Below, in pieces: positions 43,779 through 52,496 of a DNA stretch of 64,000 nt. A program made the translations under genes and the position numbers. The notes beneath the pieces were generated by a model. It ran no database searches. It was not told the DNA's origin and worked only from the letters and a program-made list of their open reading frames with translations. Within the stretch, counting starts at the first letter, position 1; the number at the start of each line of letters is the position of its first letter. The stretch spans positions 3,038,001 to 3,102,000 of the forward strand of contig NZ_CP034363.1 of the NCBI RefSeq assembly GCF_007981265.1, written 5' to 3'. This stretch comes from Pantoea sp. CCBC3-3-1 (GTDB taxonomy: Bacteria; Pseudomonadota; Gammaproteobacteria; Enterobacterales; Enterobacteriaceae).

Positions 43779-44318
43779 TTACCACATCAAATCATCAGGC
43801 ACTTTAAAGTCAGCATAGGGATCTTCTTCATCCTGCTCTTCCTGACTCAGCGTGCTGTTTAATACGATGCTGCTTGCGTCACGCTGCGCGATTTTATCGG
43901 CCACGCTCGCTGGGATAATCGCGTATTGTTTCTCGCCGCTGTTTTCAGCAACCAAACAGGCAATGGCGAGACGACCGCTAATCAGCTGTGCCTGCGTCGC
44001 CTTATCCACAACGATTTTTTTAATTAAATTATTATCGGTGAAGTTAAAATCAATATTGCCTTTTGAAATGACAATTTTGTTCATTTCAATCAGCTGTTTC
44101 ACCTGAGCTTTGTATTCTTTCGACAAGGCAGCTTGTTTTTGCTGTTCACTCAGCTGCTTATCACGCTCCAGCTGCGCTTTTTTATTCTCTTCCACCGCTT
44201 CTCTGGCCTCACGAGCCTGAACCCGTGATTTTTTAGCCGTCCTTTGAATTTTGTCCATTTTTTTGCTGGTCACTAATCCAGCTTTTAGCATCTGCTCTTG
44301 TAAGGTGAGTTTTGTCAT
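43779..44318 (-). CDS. yaiL: DUF2058 protein YaiL
   Basis: 179 residues closely matching enterobacterial YaiL: TKLTLQEQMLKAGLVTSKKM, then a highly charged helical segment (residues 20-75, KKSRVQAREAREAVEENKKA) with coiled-coil character, a small beta-rich domain (NFTDNNLIKKIVVDKATQAQ, YAIIPASVADKIAQRDASSI) and the conserved acidic end EEDPYADFKVPDDLMW. Function not established; described as nucleoprotein/polysaccharide-associated in old annotations. Its stop abuts the pseudouridine synthase stop on the other strand. Confidence 0.93.
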   Translation of the reverse strand: MTKLTLQEQMLKAGLVTSKKMDKIQRTAKKSRVQAREAREAVEENKKAQLERDKQLSEQQKQAALSKEYKAQVKQLIEMNKIVISKGNIDFNFTDNNLIKKIVVDKATQAQLISGRLAIACLVAENSGEKQYAIIPASVADKIAQRDASSIVLNSTLSQEEQDEEDPYADFKVPDDLMW

Positions 44319-44378
44319 TTTCGTATCTAAGCCTGTTGAAGAATGCGTGGGATTATACCTGTAAATGGTGAGCAGCCC

Positions 44379-44951
44379 TTAGTTTTTAGCCAGCACGCGT
44401 TTATGTTCTTCATCATAATTAAATGATATCTGTGCACCATGTTCGTTTGGCAACCTGCGCGCTTCAAGAAAAACAGATTTCCAGTACACGTTATCCAGTG
44501 AGGATCGCATCACGCCCTGGCTGGCGGAAGCGTGCAGGAAATAACGTTCGGTATCGTAAAAACCGACGTGCATCTGTCGATTAATACGGAAAAAAACCAG
44601 GTCGCCGGGCTGCAAACGATCGGGATCGATACGTTTACCCATCTGAATTAACTGACTGGTGGTCACGCGTTTCATCGGCAGGTTGAAGCGATCTTTAAGA
44701 GTGCGCCAGACAAAGCCAGAGCAGTCCATGCCCGAAAGCTTTGTGCCTCCCCATTCATAGGGCGTGCCTTCCCACGCGTACATTTGGTCATGTAATGCTG
44801 CGATGACCGGGATAAGATCCGGCTCGCTGGCCCGATGGGCCGTTTTATCTTTTGCGCGGCTGTCTGCTTCTTCAGGAGTATGGGAGGAACAACCCGCCAC
44901 AATCATAAGGGCCAACGCCGTTATCGTACGAAAGAGGGTTAAATGATGCAT
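44379..44951 (-). CDS. NlpC/P60-family peptidoglycan endopeptidase lipoprotein
   Basis: 190 residues: lipoprotein signal with lipobox IVAGC (Cys21), and an NlpC/P60 domain with Cys77 in GMDCSGFVW, His128 in QMHVGFY and His140 in YFLHASAS as the catalytic triad. Such enzymes cut gamma-D-glutamyl-diaminopimelate bonds in the cell wall. Position +2 of the mature lipoprotein is Ser, which predicts sorting to the outer membrane. Confidence 0.92.
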   Translation of the reverse strand: MHHLTLFRTITALALMIVAGCSSHTPEEADSRAKDKTAHRASEPDLIPVIAALHDQMYAWEGTPYEWGGTKLSGMDCSGFVWRTLKDRFNLPMKRVTTSQLIQMGKRIDPDRLQPGDLVFFRINRQMHVGFYDTERYFLHASASQGVMRSSLDNVYWKSVFLEARRLPNEHGAQISFNYDEEHKRVLAKN

Positions 44952-45063
44952 CTTTTGTTTGTTGACTCCTGAATATTAGCCCTGAATAACAGGGAAATAG
45001 CGACAAATTTTGGGAAACATCATCGGTTTGCCATTGTTATAAAGCATTCATTTTTACTTAAAT

Positions 45064-46863
45064 TTACAGCAGATCCTGCCACGTCATAATCAGCTTCGCG
45101 GGTAGCGGTTGCGCCAGCAGTGCGGCATCCGGCTGCCAGCTATCCCAGTCACGGAAAGCACTAAAATTAAGGCCGGTCAGGGTTTCCAGCGCGCTGACGG
45201 AGACACGGTATTCATCCACATTGGGCACCGTTTCGGGCTGCGCCCGCGGTAACACGCGGCGCGGCTCATCCAGTAGTTTGTCCTGACTGACCAGCAGCGC
45301 AGTGGCCTGAGGCTTCCCTTGTGGCCCGGTACGCAGAACGACTTTCCAGAACATCAGCGGCACCTGTAAATCTGCATACTGCCGGCTCCGATCGTTAAGC
45401 ACCGGGCCGGTAAGAACGCTGATCCGTTTTTTTGACTGCAATACGCCGAATTCAAGAATATAGCGCTCAACGCCCTGCCAGTACTGCACACTTTGATTGA
45501 AGCGGAAATGCTGCGGAGAGCAATTGGTAAAGTGAAAGGTGTCTTTGTTAGCGCGAACGGCTTCGGCGGCGCTGCCCCAGGTCGGATCGCTACGACGGGT
45601 AAGATGACCGCGATCGAACCAGCGGCTGAACTCGCTGTAAAAAGCCTGTCCGGTCACGTAGCGGCTGTCGATGCGGCTGTCTTCATACCAGCGGTCTCCC
45701 TCCGGTAACAACGAAGGCTGCCCGCTGTCGCGATCGATGTTGATGTAGCTGGCCCCATCAATGTTGGTTGCGGTAAAAAAGGCCAGTTTTCGTTCGGCGC
45801 TCATTAACAGCGAAAAATGCTGATAGTCGAGCCTGGCTTCAGCGCCTTTGCTACCGTCGCGCAAGGGTGCCACTTCCGCTACACGCGGTGCGATGATAGC
45901 GGCAATATCAACAGATGTACCAAGAAAATCCGCCTGAAAGCCATCGCGATTGCGGTAATTTTCATCCGGTGGCGCAGCACTGGCAACAGACCGCAGCGGC
46001 GTGGCATCAGAGGTTAACGCCTGCATCAGCTGCGTCTGCATTGCAACAGAAAGCTGCGGCAGTTCGCCTTTCAGCCAGTCGGTTAACGCGCTGAGACGAA
46101 TGCCTTCGTTAACCCACTTGCCGTTGTCTTCAACGCCACCATGATGTAGCGCCACCAGCTGCCAGCCGTCATTAAATACGGGTGCGCCGGACGATCCGCC
46201 CTCGCTGTCGGCCTCGTAATGCAGAAACTGCTCGTGCCGTGCCAGCAATGCGTTGTTGCGCAGCGTGATCTGCTGTGGCGCGCCGCCCGGATGATGAATC
46301 AGATTCAGGTTGATACCCAGCGCATGCTTATCGTTGCGATCGTTAAGCGACAGCGGCAATGGCGCCTCGCCGCTGCCGTTAACGGCTTCGCCCAGCGCGA
46401 TCAGCGTGCAGTCATACTCTTCTGTCGGGCTGGTAAGCCAGAAGCGGTCCGCGTCCACCGTATAAAGTCGGCCATCAATGATTTCGCCCGTTTCGCTTTG
46501 ACGATAGCCGAACTGCACGGTTATGACACCCTGCGCAGACGGTTCAGGTAATAAATGGTGATTAGTGATAAAGAGGTTGCCATGCGTCAGAAATCCACTG
46601 CCCTTCGGCACGCCATCTTCCCTGATCAACGCCACCGCTCGCGCCGAAGTTATCCCCTGCTGCAAAAAAGAAACCGGCAGCAGATCGTTAGTATCCCCCA
46701 CGATCACGCTTTGCCGGGTCCGTTGCTGAAAAGCGTAGCGCTGCGCGCGTCGCCGATCCGGCTCTGCCTGCTTTCCCTGTGCAAGCGCTGCGCGCGTCTG
46801 TTGTCGTTGCTCTGCGGTTAGCGCCAGTCGTGAAGCGATCAGCGCTGCATTGTGGTTAGTCAT
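45064..46863 (-). CDS. Trypsin-like serine protease fused to a DNA/RNA non-specific endonuclease
   Basis: 599 residues. The N-terminal half is a V8/trypsin-like protease: GSGFLTHGNLFITNHHLLP (catalytic His about 102/103), EEYDCTLIAL (Asp) and EGGSSGAPVFND (Ser225). The C-terminal half (about 340-599) is a ColE1-independent EndoG/NUC-type nuclease with the motif FDRGHLTRRSDP (His about 420) and FTNCSPQHFRFNQ. There is no signal peptide, so both domains are cytoplasmic. ATG 46863 has GGAG upstream; the frame is open to 46902. Protease-nuclease fusions of this kind are candidates for stress- or phage-triggered effectors, where proteolysis gates the nuclease. No partner gene is obvious beside it. 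Confidence 0.85.
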   Translation of the reverse strand: MTNHNAALIASRLALTAEQRQQTRAALAQGKQAEPDRRRAQRYAFQQRTRQSVIVGDTNDLLPVSFLQQGITSARAVALIREDGVPKGSGFLTHGNLFITNHHLLPEPSAQGVITVQFGYRQSETGEIIDGRLYTVDADRFWLTSPTEEYDCTLIALGEAVNGSGEAPLPLSLNDRNDKHALGINLNLIHHPGGAPQQITLRNNALLARHEQFLHYEADSEGGSSGAPVFNDGWQLVALHHGGVEDNGKWVNEGIRLSALTDWLKGELPQLSVAMQTQLMQALTSDATPLRSVASAAPPDENYRNRDGFQADFLGTSVDIAAIIAPRVAEVAPLRDGSKGAEARLDYQHFSLLMSAERKLAFFTATNIDGASYINIDRDSGQPSLLPEGDRWYEDSRIDSRYVTGQAFYSEFSRWFDRGHLTRRSDPTWGSAAEAVRANKDTFHFTNCSPQHFRFNQSVQYWQGVERYILEFGVLQSKKRISVLTGPVLNDRSRQYADLQVPLMFWKVVLRTGPQGKPQATALLVSQDKLLDEPRRVLPRAQPETVPNVDEYRVSVSALETLTGLNFSAFRDWDSWQPDAALLAQPLPAKLIMTWQDLL

Positions 46864-47004
46864 TTGCCTCTCCATGATAAAGGTGTGCCGCCCTTTAACC
46901 ATAGCTGCTGCTTTTCATCCCATGGTATATCGTTCTCTACGCCGGTAGCGCCTACATCATATCGAGAAACCGCAGAGGCAAGGCCACTGTAATATGTGAG
47001 TATG

Positions 47005-47268
47005 TCACCCTACTTTGTTCAGGCGTTTTTCAATCATTCGCACGGTAAATTTGTAAACAACGGCAGCAAGAACAAGGTTGATCAGCCCAAGACTCATCAT
47101 GATAAATCCTTCAAGATCGGTATCACCAAACAGGTCCGCGGTCGCTTCCCAGAAGTGAGAGTGTTCATAGCTGGCCGTACCAAGCCATTGGAGAATGAAG
47201 AACAGAACGATAAGGGCAGCGGCAAAAATAGAGAGTTTTAAGCCGGTCGGTATACGTTTATTTTCCAT
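47005..47268 (-). CDS. Two-helix membrane protein, likely immunity protein for the DUF2778 effector
   Basis: 87 residues with two hydrophobic segments (about 11-29 and 55-74) joined by an acidic loop (HSHFWEATADLFGDTDLEG). Its ATG overlaps the stop region of the upstream effector gene by 11 bp, so the two are translationally coupled. I do not recognise a family; the role as immunity protein is inferred from size, membrane topology and coupling to a Tlde1-like toxin. Confidence 0.6.
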   Translation of the reverse strand: MENKRIPTGLKLSIFAAALIVLFFILQWLGTASYEHSHFWEATADLFGDTDLEGFIMMSLGLINLVLAAVVYKFTVRMIEKRLNKVG

Positions 47269-47764
47269 CAGTGATTACCTCAATCGTGCCATACGTTAAA
47301 AGTCCCTTAGACAGTTTTTGGGGCTGAGTACTTAACAGGCTTTGACGGATAGCCAGAAAGTCAGTACGGTTTTTCAACGTAATGCAACCTTCAGAAATCC
47401 CTAATGGGCCCGGCGGATGTAGACGAAAATTTCCCCGTTTCACGCCATTTATCCAGGTAAAATCATCAATCCTTCCATCCTGCCTGTAAAGAGCAAACCA
47501 TTCGGCTTTAATCACAGGGGGTGAGGTTGGCCATGAGTAAAAATCATGGAGGTCAGTTCGAATAACGCCTTTCCAACCGCCGGTTGGCCGGTCAACAATA
47601 TAATATTTCCCAGGGGGGATTGGACCTTGCATAGGAACGGCTACGTCGCTGACCCGGTTGCGGGATTCTTTATTCCCTGAGTATGCAGCAAAGGTGCCCA
47701 CACCAAACATGGTGAGCGCTGACATTTCCTGATTATTAATAACAAACTTGCCCGGTATTGGCAT
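47258..47764 (-). CDS. DUF2778 protein, Tlde1-like L,D-transpeptidase effector
   Basis: 168 residues from ATG 47764 (MPIPGKFVINNQ), with AAGGTAAGGG upstream. Family parts: LTMFGVGTFAAYSGNKESRN, GPIPPGKYYIVDRPTGGWKG, and the catalytic signature RLHPPGPLGISEGCITL with His116, Ser124, Gly126 and Cys127, matching the H-X7-S-X-G-C pattern of L,D-transpeptidase-type effectors. Tlde1 of Salmonella is delivered by a type VI secretion system and damages peptidoglycan by carboxypeptidase and D-amino-acid exchange activity. No T6SS structural gene or VgrG lies in this window, so it would be an orphan effector. No Sec signal is present, as in Tlde1. Confidence 0.78.
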   Translation of the reverse strand: MPIPGKFVINNQEMSALTMFGVGTFAAYSGNKESRNRVSDVAVPMQGPIPPGKYYIVDRPTGGWKGVIRTDLHDFYSWPTSPPVIKAEWFALYRQDGRIDDFTWINGVKRGNFRLHPPGPLGISEGCITLKNRTDFLAIRQSLLSTQPQKLSKGLLTYGTIEVITDGK

Positions 47765-48173
47765 TTTTCCCTTACCTTTCTTACAATTTAAGTGCTGGAT
47801 TATCATAACACTGCTAAAAAAATGTCCTGAAAATTTCCCTTTTGGTACCAGGTGCTTAGCAGGCCTGCATGCACGTGACAGGAATTACGACAGGAAACGT
47901 TTGTCACACCCGTTCAGTCAGCAGCTCGTTGCTTCCTGGCAGTGCACAGGCGTTCATGCGGGGATCCAGTGGCAAAGAGAAACCTGCAAACCCACCAGCC
48001 TCGATCATGAAAATGGCTCATGTTCGTTGAATTTATATCACTTTCACTTAATCAATGACTTAGGTATAAAATAGACAATATTATTAACCATAAACAACAT
48101 TAAAAACTCTGAATAAAACCAGAAACTCCGGAAATAAATAAATTCAGTTTTATCTCAGAAATTAGGGTAGCGG
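47765..48173. other. Divergent intergenic region upstream of mesX
   Basis: About 410 bp without a gene. A possible sigma70 promoter for mesX has TTCACT (48043-48048) and TATAAA (48065-48070) with a 16-bp spacer. I see no tandem MetJ boxes (AGACGTCT-like). Confidence 0.35.
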
Positions 48174-49157
48174 ATGACGATGAATAAAGACTTTGCATTT
48201 ACCATTAAGCGTACTTCTCTCGATGAGAATTATAACCCTTCCAAAAACACGCGCATCACGACCAACTTCGCTAACCTGGCCCGGGGCGAGAACCGCCAGG
48301 GGAACTTGCGCAACGCTTTAATGATGATTGACAATCGTTTCAATTCCCTGGCGCATTGGGATAATCCCAAAGGCGATCGTTACTCTGTTGAGCTTGAAAT
48401 CATTTCCGCAGAAATTGATGTTGAAGGCAACGGTAAGACCTTCCCGGTGATTGAAATCTTAAAAACGAATATCGTTGATAAAAAAACCAACGAACGTCTT
48501 GAAGGCATTGTCGGCAACAATTTCTCCTCTTACGTACGGGATTATGATTTTAGCGTGTTGCTGCCTGAGCATAATAAAAACAGAGCCGAATTCGTTATTC
48601 CTGACAGCTTTGGTGATTTGCACGGTAACATCTTTAAATGCTTCGTAAATTCAAATAACTACAAAGAACAGTTCAGTAAACAGCCGGTTATTTGTCTGAG
48701 TGTATCAAGTAAAAATACCTATTACCGTACGGGTAACGAGCATCCGGTGTTGGGCATCGAATATGCGCAGGATGAACCTTCCCTGACCGATCACTATTTC
48801 TCTAAAATGGGATTGCAGGCTCGCTACTTTATGCCTGCAAACAGCGTCGCGCCTTTGGCCTTCTATTTTAGCGGCGATTTACTCGGCGATTACACTAATC
48901 TTGAGCTTATCAGTACCATCAGCACGATGGAGACATTCCAAAAGATTTACCGGCCTGAGATTTACAATGCTAATTCTGCAGCAGCAAAACACTATCAACC
49001 AAAGTTGAACCACCAGGATTATTCTTTAACTCGCATCGTTTATGATCGAGAAGAACGTAGCCAGCTGGCAATCGAACAGGGAAAGTTTACCGAAGAGCAG
49101 TTCATCAAACCTTATCACGCTATTCTTGCGCAATGGTCTGCTGATTCCGTTCTTTGA
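48174..49157 (+). CDS. mesX: MesX (DUF1852), putative oxygen-dependent partner of methionine synthase MesD
   Basis: 327 residues of the DUF1852 family: DFAFTIKRTSLDENYNPSKN, TRITTNFANLARGENRQGNL, ALMMIDNRFNSLAHWDNPKG and RNLEITAEIDV-like text (ELEIISAEIDVEGNGKTFP). DUF1852 proteins are encoded next to MesD-type synthases and are required with oxygen for methionine formation by them, as found by genetic work in Acinetobacter and relatives; the chemistry is unknown. ATG 48174 with AGGGTAGCGG upstream. The next gene, mesD, follows after 30 bp. Confidence 0.85.
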   Translation: MTMNKDFAFTIKRTSLDENYNPSKNTRITTNFANLARGENRQGNLRNALMMIDNRFNSLAHWDNPKGDRYSVELEIISAEIDVEGNGKTFPVIEILKTNIVDKKTNERLEGIVGNNFSSYVRDYDFSVLLPEHNKNRAEFVIPDSFGDLHGNIFKCFVNSNNYKEQFSKQPVICLSVSSKNTYYRTGNEHPVLGIEYAQDEPSLTDHYFSKMGLQARYFMPANSVAPLAFYFSGDLLGDYTNLELISTISTMETFQKIYRPEIYNANSAAAKHYQPKLNHQDYSLTRIVYDREERSQLAIEQGKFTEEQFIKPYHAILAQWSADSVL

Positions 49158-49187
49158 TTAACCCAATATACAAGGTCATCTATTATT

Positions 49188-50219
49188 ATGAAAAAGTTAT
49201 TACCTACGTCGACTGCTGGCAGTTTACCTAAACCTTCCTGGCTTGCTCAACCTGAGACACTCTGGTCTCCCTGGAAACTCCAGGATCAGGAATTAATTGA
49301 TGGCAAACAAGATGCTCTGCGTTTGTGTCTTGAGGATCAGCTGCGGGCAGGTATTGATATCGTCAGTGATGGCGAGCAAACGCGCCAGCATTTTGTTACG
49401 ACCTTCATTGAACACCTTGACGGGGTTGATTTCCAGAAGCGTGAGATCGTTAAAATTCGTAACCGCTATGAGGCGAGTGTGCCATCAGTCGTCGGTCCGG
49501 TATCACGTCAGAAGCCTGTCTTTGTTGAAGATGCCAAACTCCTGCGTCAGCAGACCGATCGGCCAATTAAATGGGCGCTGCCTGGTCCGATGACGATGAT
49601 TGATACGCTCTATGACGGCCACTATAAAAGTCGTGAAAAGCTTGCCTGGGAATTCGCTAAAATTCTTAATCAGGAAGCCAAAGAATTAGAAGCTGTGGGC
49701 GTTGATATTATCCAGTTCGACGAGCCTGCATTTAATGTGTTCTTTGATGAGGTAAACGACTGGGGCATTGCCGCCTTAGAAAGAGCCATTGAAGGACTGA
49801 AGTGTGAAACCGCCGTGCACATTTGTTACGGCTATGGCATTAAAGCCAATACGGACTGGAAAAAGACGTTGGGCTCAGAGTGGCGCCAATATGAAGAAAT
49901 TTTCCCGAAATTGCAGACATCTAATATCGACATCATCTCACTGGAGTGTCAAAACTCTCATGTTCCCATGGAGCTTATTGAGCTACTCCGTGGCAAGAAA
50001 GTGATGGTTGGCGCGATTGACGTGGCAACCAATACCATTGAAACGCCAGAAGAAGTCGCGGCGACTTTACGTAAAGCACTACAGTTCGTCGATGCTGACA
50101 AGCTCTATCCTTGCACCAACTGTGGCATGATTCCCCTGTCTCGTCAGGTCGCAACAGGTAAGTTAAATGCCTTGAGTGCAGGCGCAGAAATCGTCAGAAA
50201 AGAACTGCTGGCTAAATAA
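49188..50219 (+). CDS. mesD: MesD-type folate-independent methionine synthase (MetE C-terminal family)
   Basis: 343 residues homologous to the catalytic half of MetE only; the folate-binding N-terminal half is absent. Visible: LPTSTAGSLPKPSWLAQPET, ALPGPMTMIDTLYD, VDIIQFDEPAFNVF and the zinc ligands His211/Cys213 (AVHICYG) and Cys309 (YPCTNCGM). It should methylate homocysteine with a donor other than 5-methyltetrahydrofolate, together with MesX. It would give a cobalamin- and folate-independent, oxygen-dependent route to methionine beside the standard MetE/MetH. Confidence 0.85.
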   Translation: MKKLLPTSTAGSLPKPSWLAQPETLWSPWKLQDQELIDGKQDALRLCLEDQLRAGIDIVSDGEQTRQHFVTTFIEHLDGVDFQKREIVKIRNRYEASVPSVVGPVSRQKPVFVEDAKLLRQQTDRPIKWALPGPMTMIDTLYDGHYKSREKLAWEFAKILNQEAKELEAVGVDIIQFDEPAFNVFFDEVNDWGIAALERAIEGLKCETAVHICYGYGIKANTDWKKTLGSEWRQYEEIFPKLQTSNIDIISLECQNSHVPMELIELLRGKKVMVGAIDVATNTIETPEEVAATLRKALQFVDADKLYPCTNCGMIPLSRQVATGKLNALSAGAEIVRKELLAK

Positions 50220-50251
50220 CTTCGCCAAATCAGTTCCCTTAATGAAAAACT

Positions 50252-50308
50252 CAGTCCGGGTTGAGCGATATGGATAATCGTCAACTATCTCAGGAATTTC
50301 CCGGACTG
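50252..50308 (+). terminator. Long two-stage hairpin after mesD
   Basis: Outer arms CAGTCCGGG (50252-50260) and CCCGGACTG (50300-50308) enclose a smaller stem (TTGA/TCAA and CGAT/ATCG, about 50261-50284). A weak T-rich run follows. Probably the mesXD terminator, though the nested form is unusual. Confidence 0.5.
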
Positions 50309-50489
50309 ATTAATATGTTTTTATATTCAATACGATACTTCCATCCTGAGTGATTTTCCTGCCCCTTTCGACGCTATTCCACTTCACTATTGCCCGTTGT
50401 GCCGGTTACGCGGATCGTGATCAATACACTCTGGACTGTTCATGCGTGGTATTCAGCTGAAGCTATGCTTAACGGAGGAGGGAAATACT

Positions 50490-51170
50490 ATGTGTGGACG
50501 TTTTGCGCAATACCGCAGTCGTGATGAATACTTTGATCTCCTCGGCCTTGGCGACGGTGAAATCATTCATGACCCTGAACCTGTCGGGCGGTACAACGTC
50601 GCGCCGGGTACGAAGGTGCTCTTGCTGAATGAACGCGACCATGATTTGCATCTGGATCCTGTGCTGTGGGGATATGCGCCGGAATGGTGGGACAAGCAGC
50701 CGCTGATCAACGCCCGTGGCGAAACGGCGGCTACCGGCAGAATGTTTAAACCTTTATGGAATCATGGTCGGGCTGTCGTTCCAGCCGATGGCTGGTTTGA
50801 ATGGAAAAAAGACGGTAAAAATAAGCAACCTTACTTCATTCATCATAAAAATGATGAGCCCCTCTTTTTTGCTGCCATCGGTAAGGCACCTTACGATAAG
50901 GAACGTGCCGCAGAGGGATTCGTGATTGTGACCGCGGCCAGCGCTGGGAGCATGGTAGATATACACGATCGAAGACCACTGGTACTCACTGCTGATGCAG
51001 TCAAAGAGTGGTTGAGTCAGGAGACCTCATCCTCTCGCGCCCAGAAAATTGCAGCAGAGGCAGCGCTTCCGGAAAGTGCTTTCCGCTGGCATCCGGTGAC
51101 CAGCAAGGTTGGCAATATTCACAACCAGGGCAAAGAGCTTATTGAAGAGATTGAAGAGCCACTGGTTTGA
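50490..51170 (+). CDS. yedK: SRAP/HMCES abasic-site-shielding protein YedK
   Basis: 226 residues. The start is set by function: Cys2 (ATG TGT, MCGRFAQY) must become the N-terminal residue to form a thiazolidine crosslink with abasic sites in single-stranded DNA. AGGAGG lies 7 nt upstream. Other active-site parts: PVGRYNVAPGT (Asn), PADGWFEWKK (Glu) and WHPVTSKVGN (His). It protects replication forks from abasic-site breakage. Confidence 0.95.
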   Translation: MCGRFAQYRSRDEYFDLLGLGDGEIIHDPEPVGRYNVAPGTKVLLLNERDHDLHLDPVLWGYAPEWWDKQPLINARGETAATGRMFKPLWNHGRAVVPADGWFEWKKDGKNKQPYFIHHKNDEPLFFAAIGKAPYDKERAAEGFVIVTAASAGSMVDIHDRRPLVLTADAVKEWLSQETSSSRAQKIAAEAALPESAFRWHPVTSKVGNIHNQGKELIEEIEEPLV

Positions 51171-51363
51171 GGTAAAAACTGAGATGCGAATTTATGAGCG
51201 TCGCAATCTGACATTGTTATTATTCACGACTAAAACGCCCGCAAATTCAGGCCTTCTAAATCTTTCCTCTTGATCTCTCAACTGAAATTTGATCATTGAG
51301 CTTCATGCTTTCACTTAAAAATATTAAACTGCTCATAAACTAAATCTGACATGGAGAATTACA

Positions 51364-51507
51364 ATGGATGCGGCGCTACTCACAATGATGCAGTCCGGAG
51401 GAAGAAATAAGTACTGGGCTGAAACGATGGTGAACCTGGAAGCCCGTAAGCTGATAAACGTTGCCAATACGATTTCTTCATTTCATCTGCGTGACATAGA
51501 AAAATAG
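51364..51507 (+). CDS. Small ORF of 47 codons, unknown
   Basis: Starts MDAALLTMMQSGGRNKYWAE after GGAG and ends HLRDIEK. Downstream, after two stops, another frame reads PKLTMKIVGYGVKAKVIFDL up to 51608, which has the look of the end of a small HTH/antitoxin-like protein. The pair may be a broken gene. No family recognised. Confidence 0.3.
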   Translation: MDAALLTMMQSGGRNKYWAETMVNLEARKLINVANTISSFHLRDIEK

Positions 51508-51604
51508 ATTCTTTAACTCGTCCTAAACTGACGATGAAAATCGTAGGTTATGGAGTCAAAGCAAAAGTGATCTTTGACCTGTTAACGGTTGATGGCGACA
51601 AAAA

Positions 51605-51919
51605 TTAACAGCGGTTATTTCTCCAGTAACGCCATGACTTGTAGGAGAGTATCGGGGGTTGTGCAAACATCATAATGGCAATGCCAAAAACGAAGGCCAC
51701 GCCCCCAGCGATAATTTTCACAGGCGAGCTAAAAACCACCAAAAGTATGAATATCACTGCACAAACAGCAGTAATCCAGGTCAAAAGCCTGAAGCGGCAG
51801 GCCAGATCCTGGATAGCCACATCAAGCGTTCCACCGAATCTTTCCACGTTAATCTTAATTTTTCGCAGTTCTTTTTGCGTGAAACCTGACTGCAAAAGTT
51901 TCTCCTGGCTAATGTTCAC
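51605..51919 (-). CDS. Small membrane protein of unknown function
   Basis: 104 residues: a soluble helical N-terminus (1-40, with QKELRKIKINVERFGGTLDV) and two adjacent membrane segments (about 46-64 and 67-87). No conserved family recognised. GAAGA upstream of the ATG is an acceptable ribosome site. Confidence 0.55.
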   Translation of the reverse strand: MNISQEKLLQSGFTQKELRKIKINVERFGGTLDVAIQDLACRFRLLTWITAVCAVIFILLVVFSSPVKIIAGGVAFVFGIAIMMFAQPPILSYKSWRYWRNNRC

Positions 51920-52226
51920 TCTCTTCTTCCTTAAAAAGGATAATTATCAAATGCCTGAATGGCGAGCAGCTCAAGTGTAACATTTTTATCCTGGCCCACA
52001 ATGGTGAATATATCTCACTACACAATCGGCTGGTCGAGACGCATGCGCAATACTGCCCCACCAATGCAAAACATGGACGTAACCAGTTATATATGAATCA
52101 CATTACAAATGAATATCGCGCCAGAAGGCATTCATTATGGTTACCTTAACGCGTTGTTCCCCCGTCTGTGAGGGATATATTCACAACATGGCTGCCTGAA
52201 AATTCCACGCCCGTAACAACGCTTCT
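51920..52226. other. Gene-free stretch of about 300 bp
   Basis: No supported gene. Downstream of the small protein at 52227-52496, in the same minus-strand frame after its stop, a short open piece (VVTGVEFSGSHVVNISLTDG, ending at 52146) faintly recalls the C-terminus of short-chain dehydrogenases; I give it low weight. Confidence 0.3.
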
Positions 52227-52496
52227 TTATGAACCTTGCTCGCCGGGGACGTCAAGTATGTTCTGGACAATGAATTGCCCTTTAGCCGGGAACCGATAAA
52301 AGTTAGGTGAAATGCAAAGTTCTCCATTTTTAACGGTCAGATTGGCCAAGTCTGTTACCGACAGCTTCTGTGGCGGCGTACCTCTGGGGTTTATAGCAAT
52401 CAGGGAAGGCTGATAACTTTTGGCATTTAAAACCTGGAAACGGACATCCTCTCCAGCCTTACTGACTGATGTTGTTTCGTCAGTATTGGCTGTCAC
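52227..52496 (-). CDS. Hypothetical protein, 89 residues
   Basis: Begins TANTDETTSVSKAGEDVRFQ and ends NILDVPGEQGS; no membrane segment or known motif. Its ATG overlaps the stop of the SDR gene (ATGA), which supports expression as the second gene of that operon. Confidence 0.55.
   Translation of the reverse strand: MTANTDETTSVSKAGEDVRFQVLNAKSYQPSLIAINPRGTPPQKLSVTDLANLTVKNGELCISPNFYRFPAKGQFIVQNILDVPGEQGS

Noticed and set aside
51508..51608. C-terminal piece of an HTH antitoxin
   Set aside because: Only about 30 codons with loose similarity by eye; mentioned under the small ORF but not listed as a gene.
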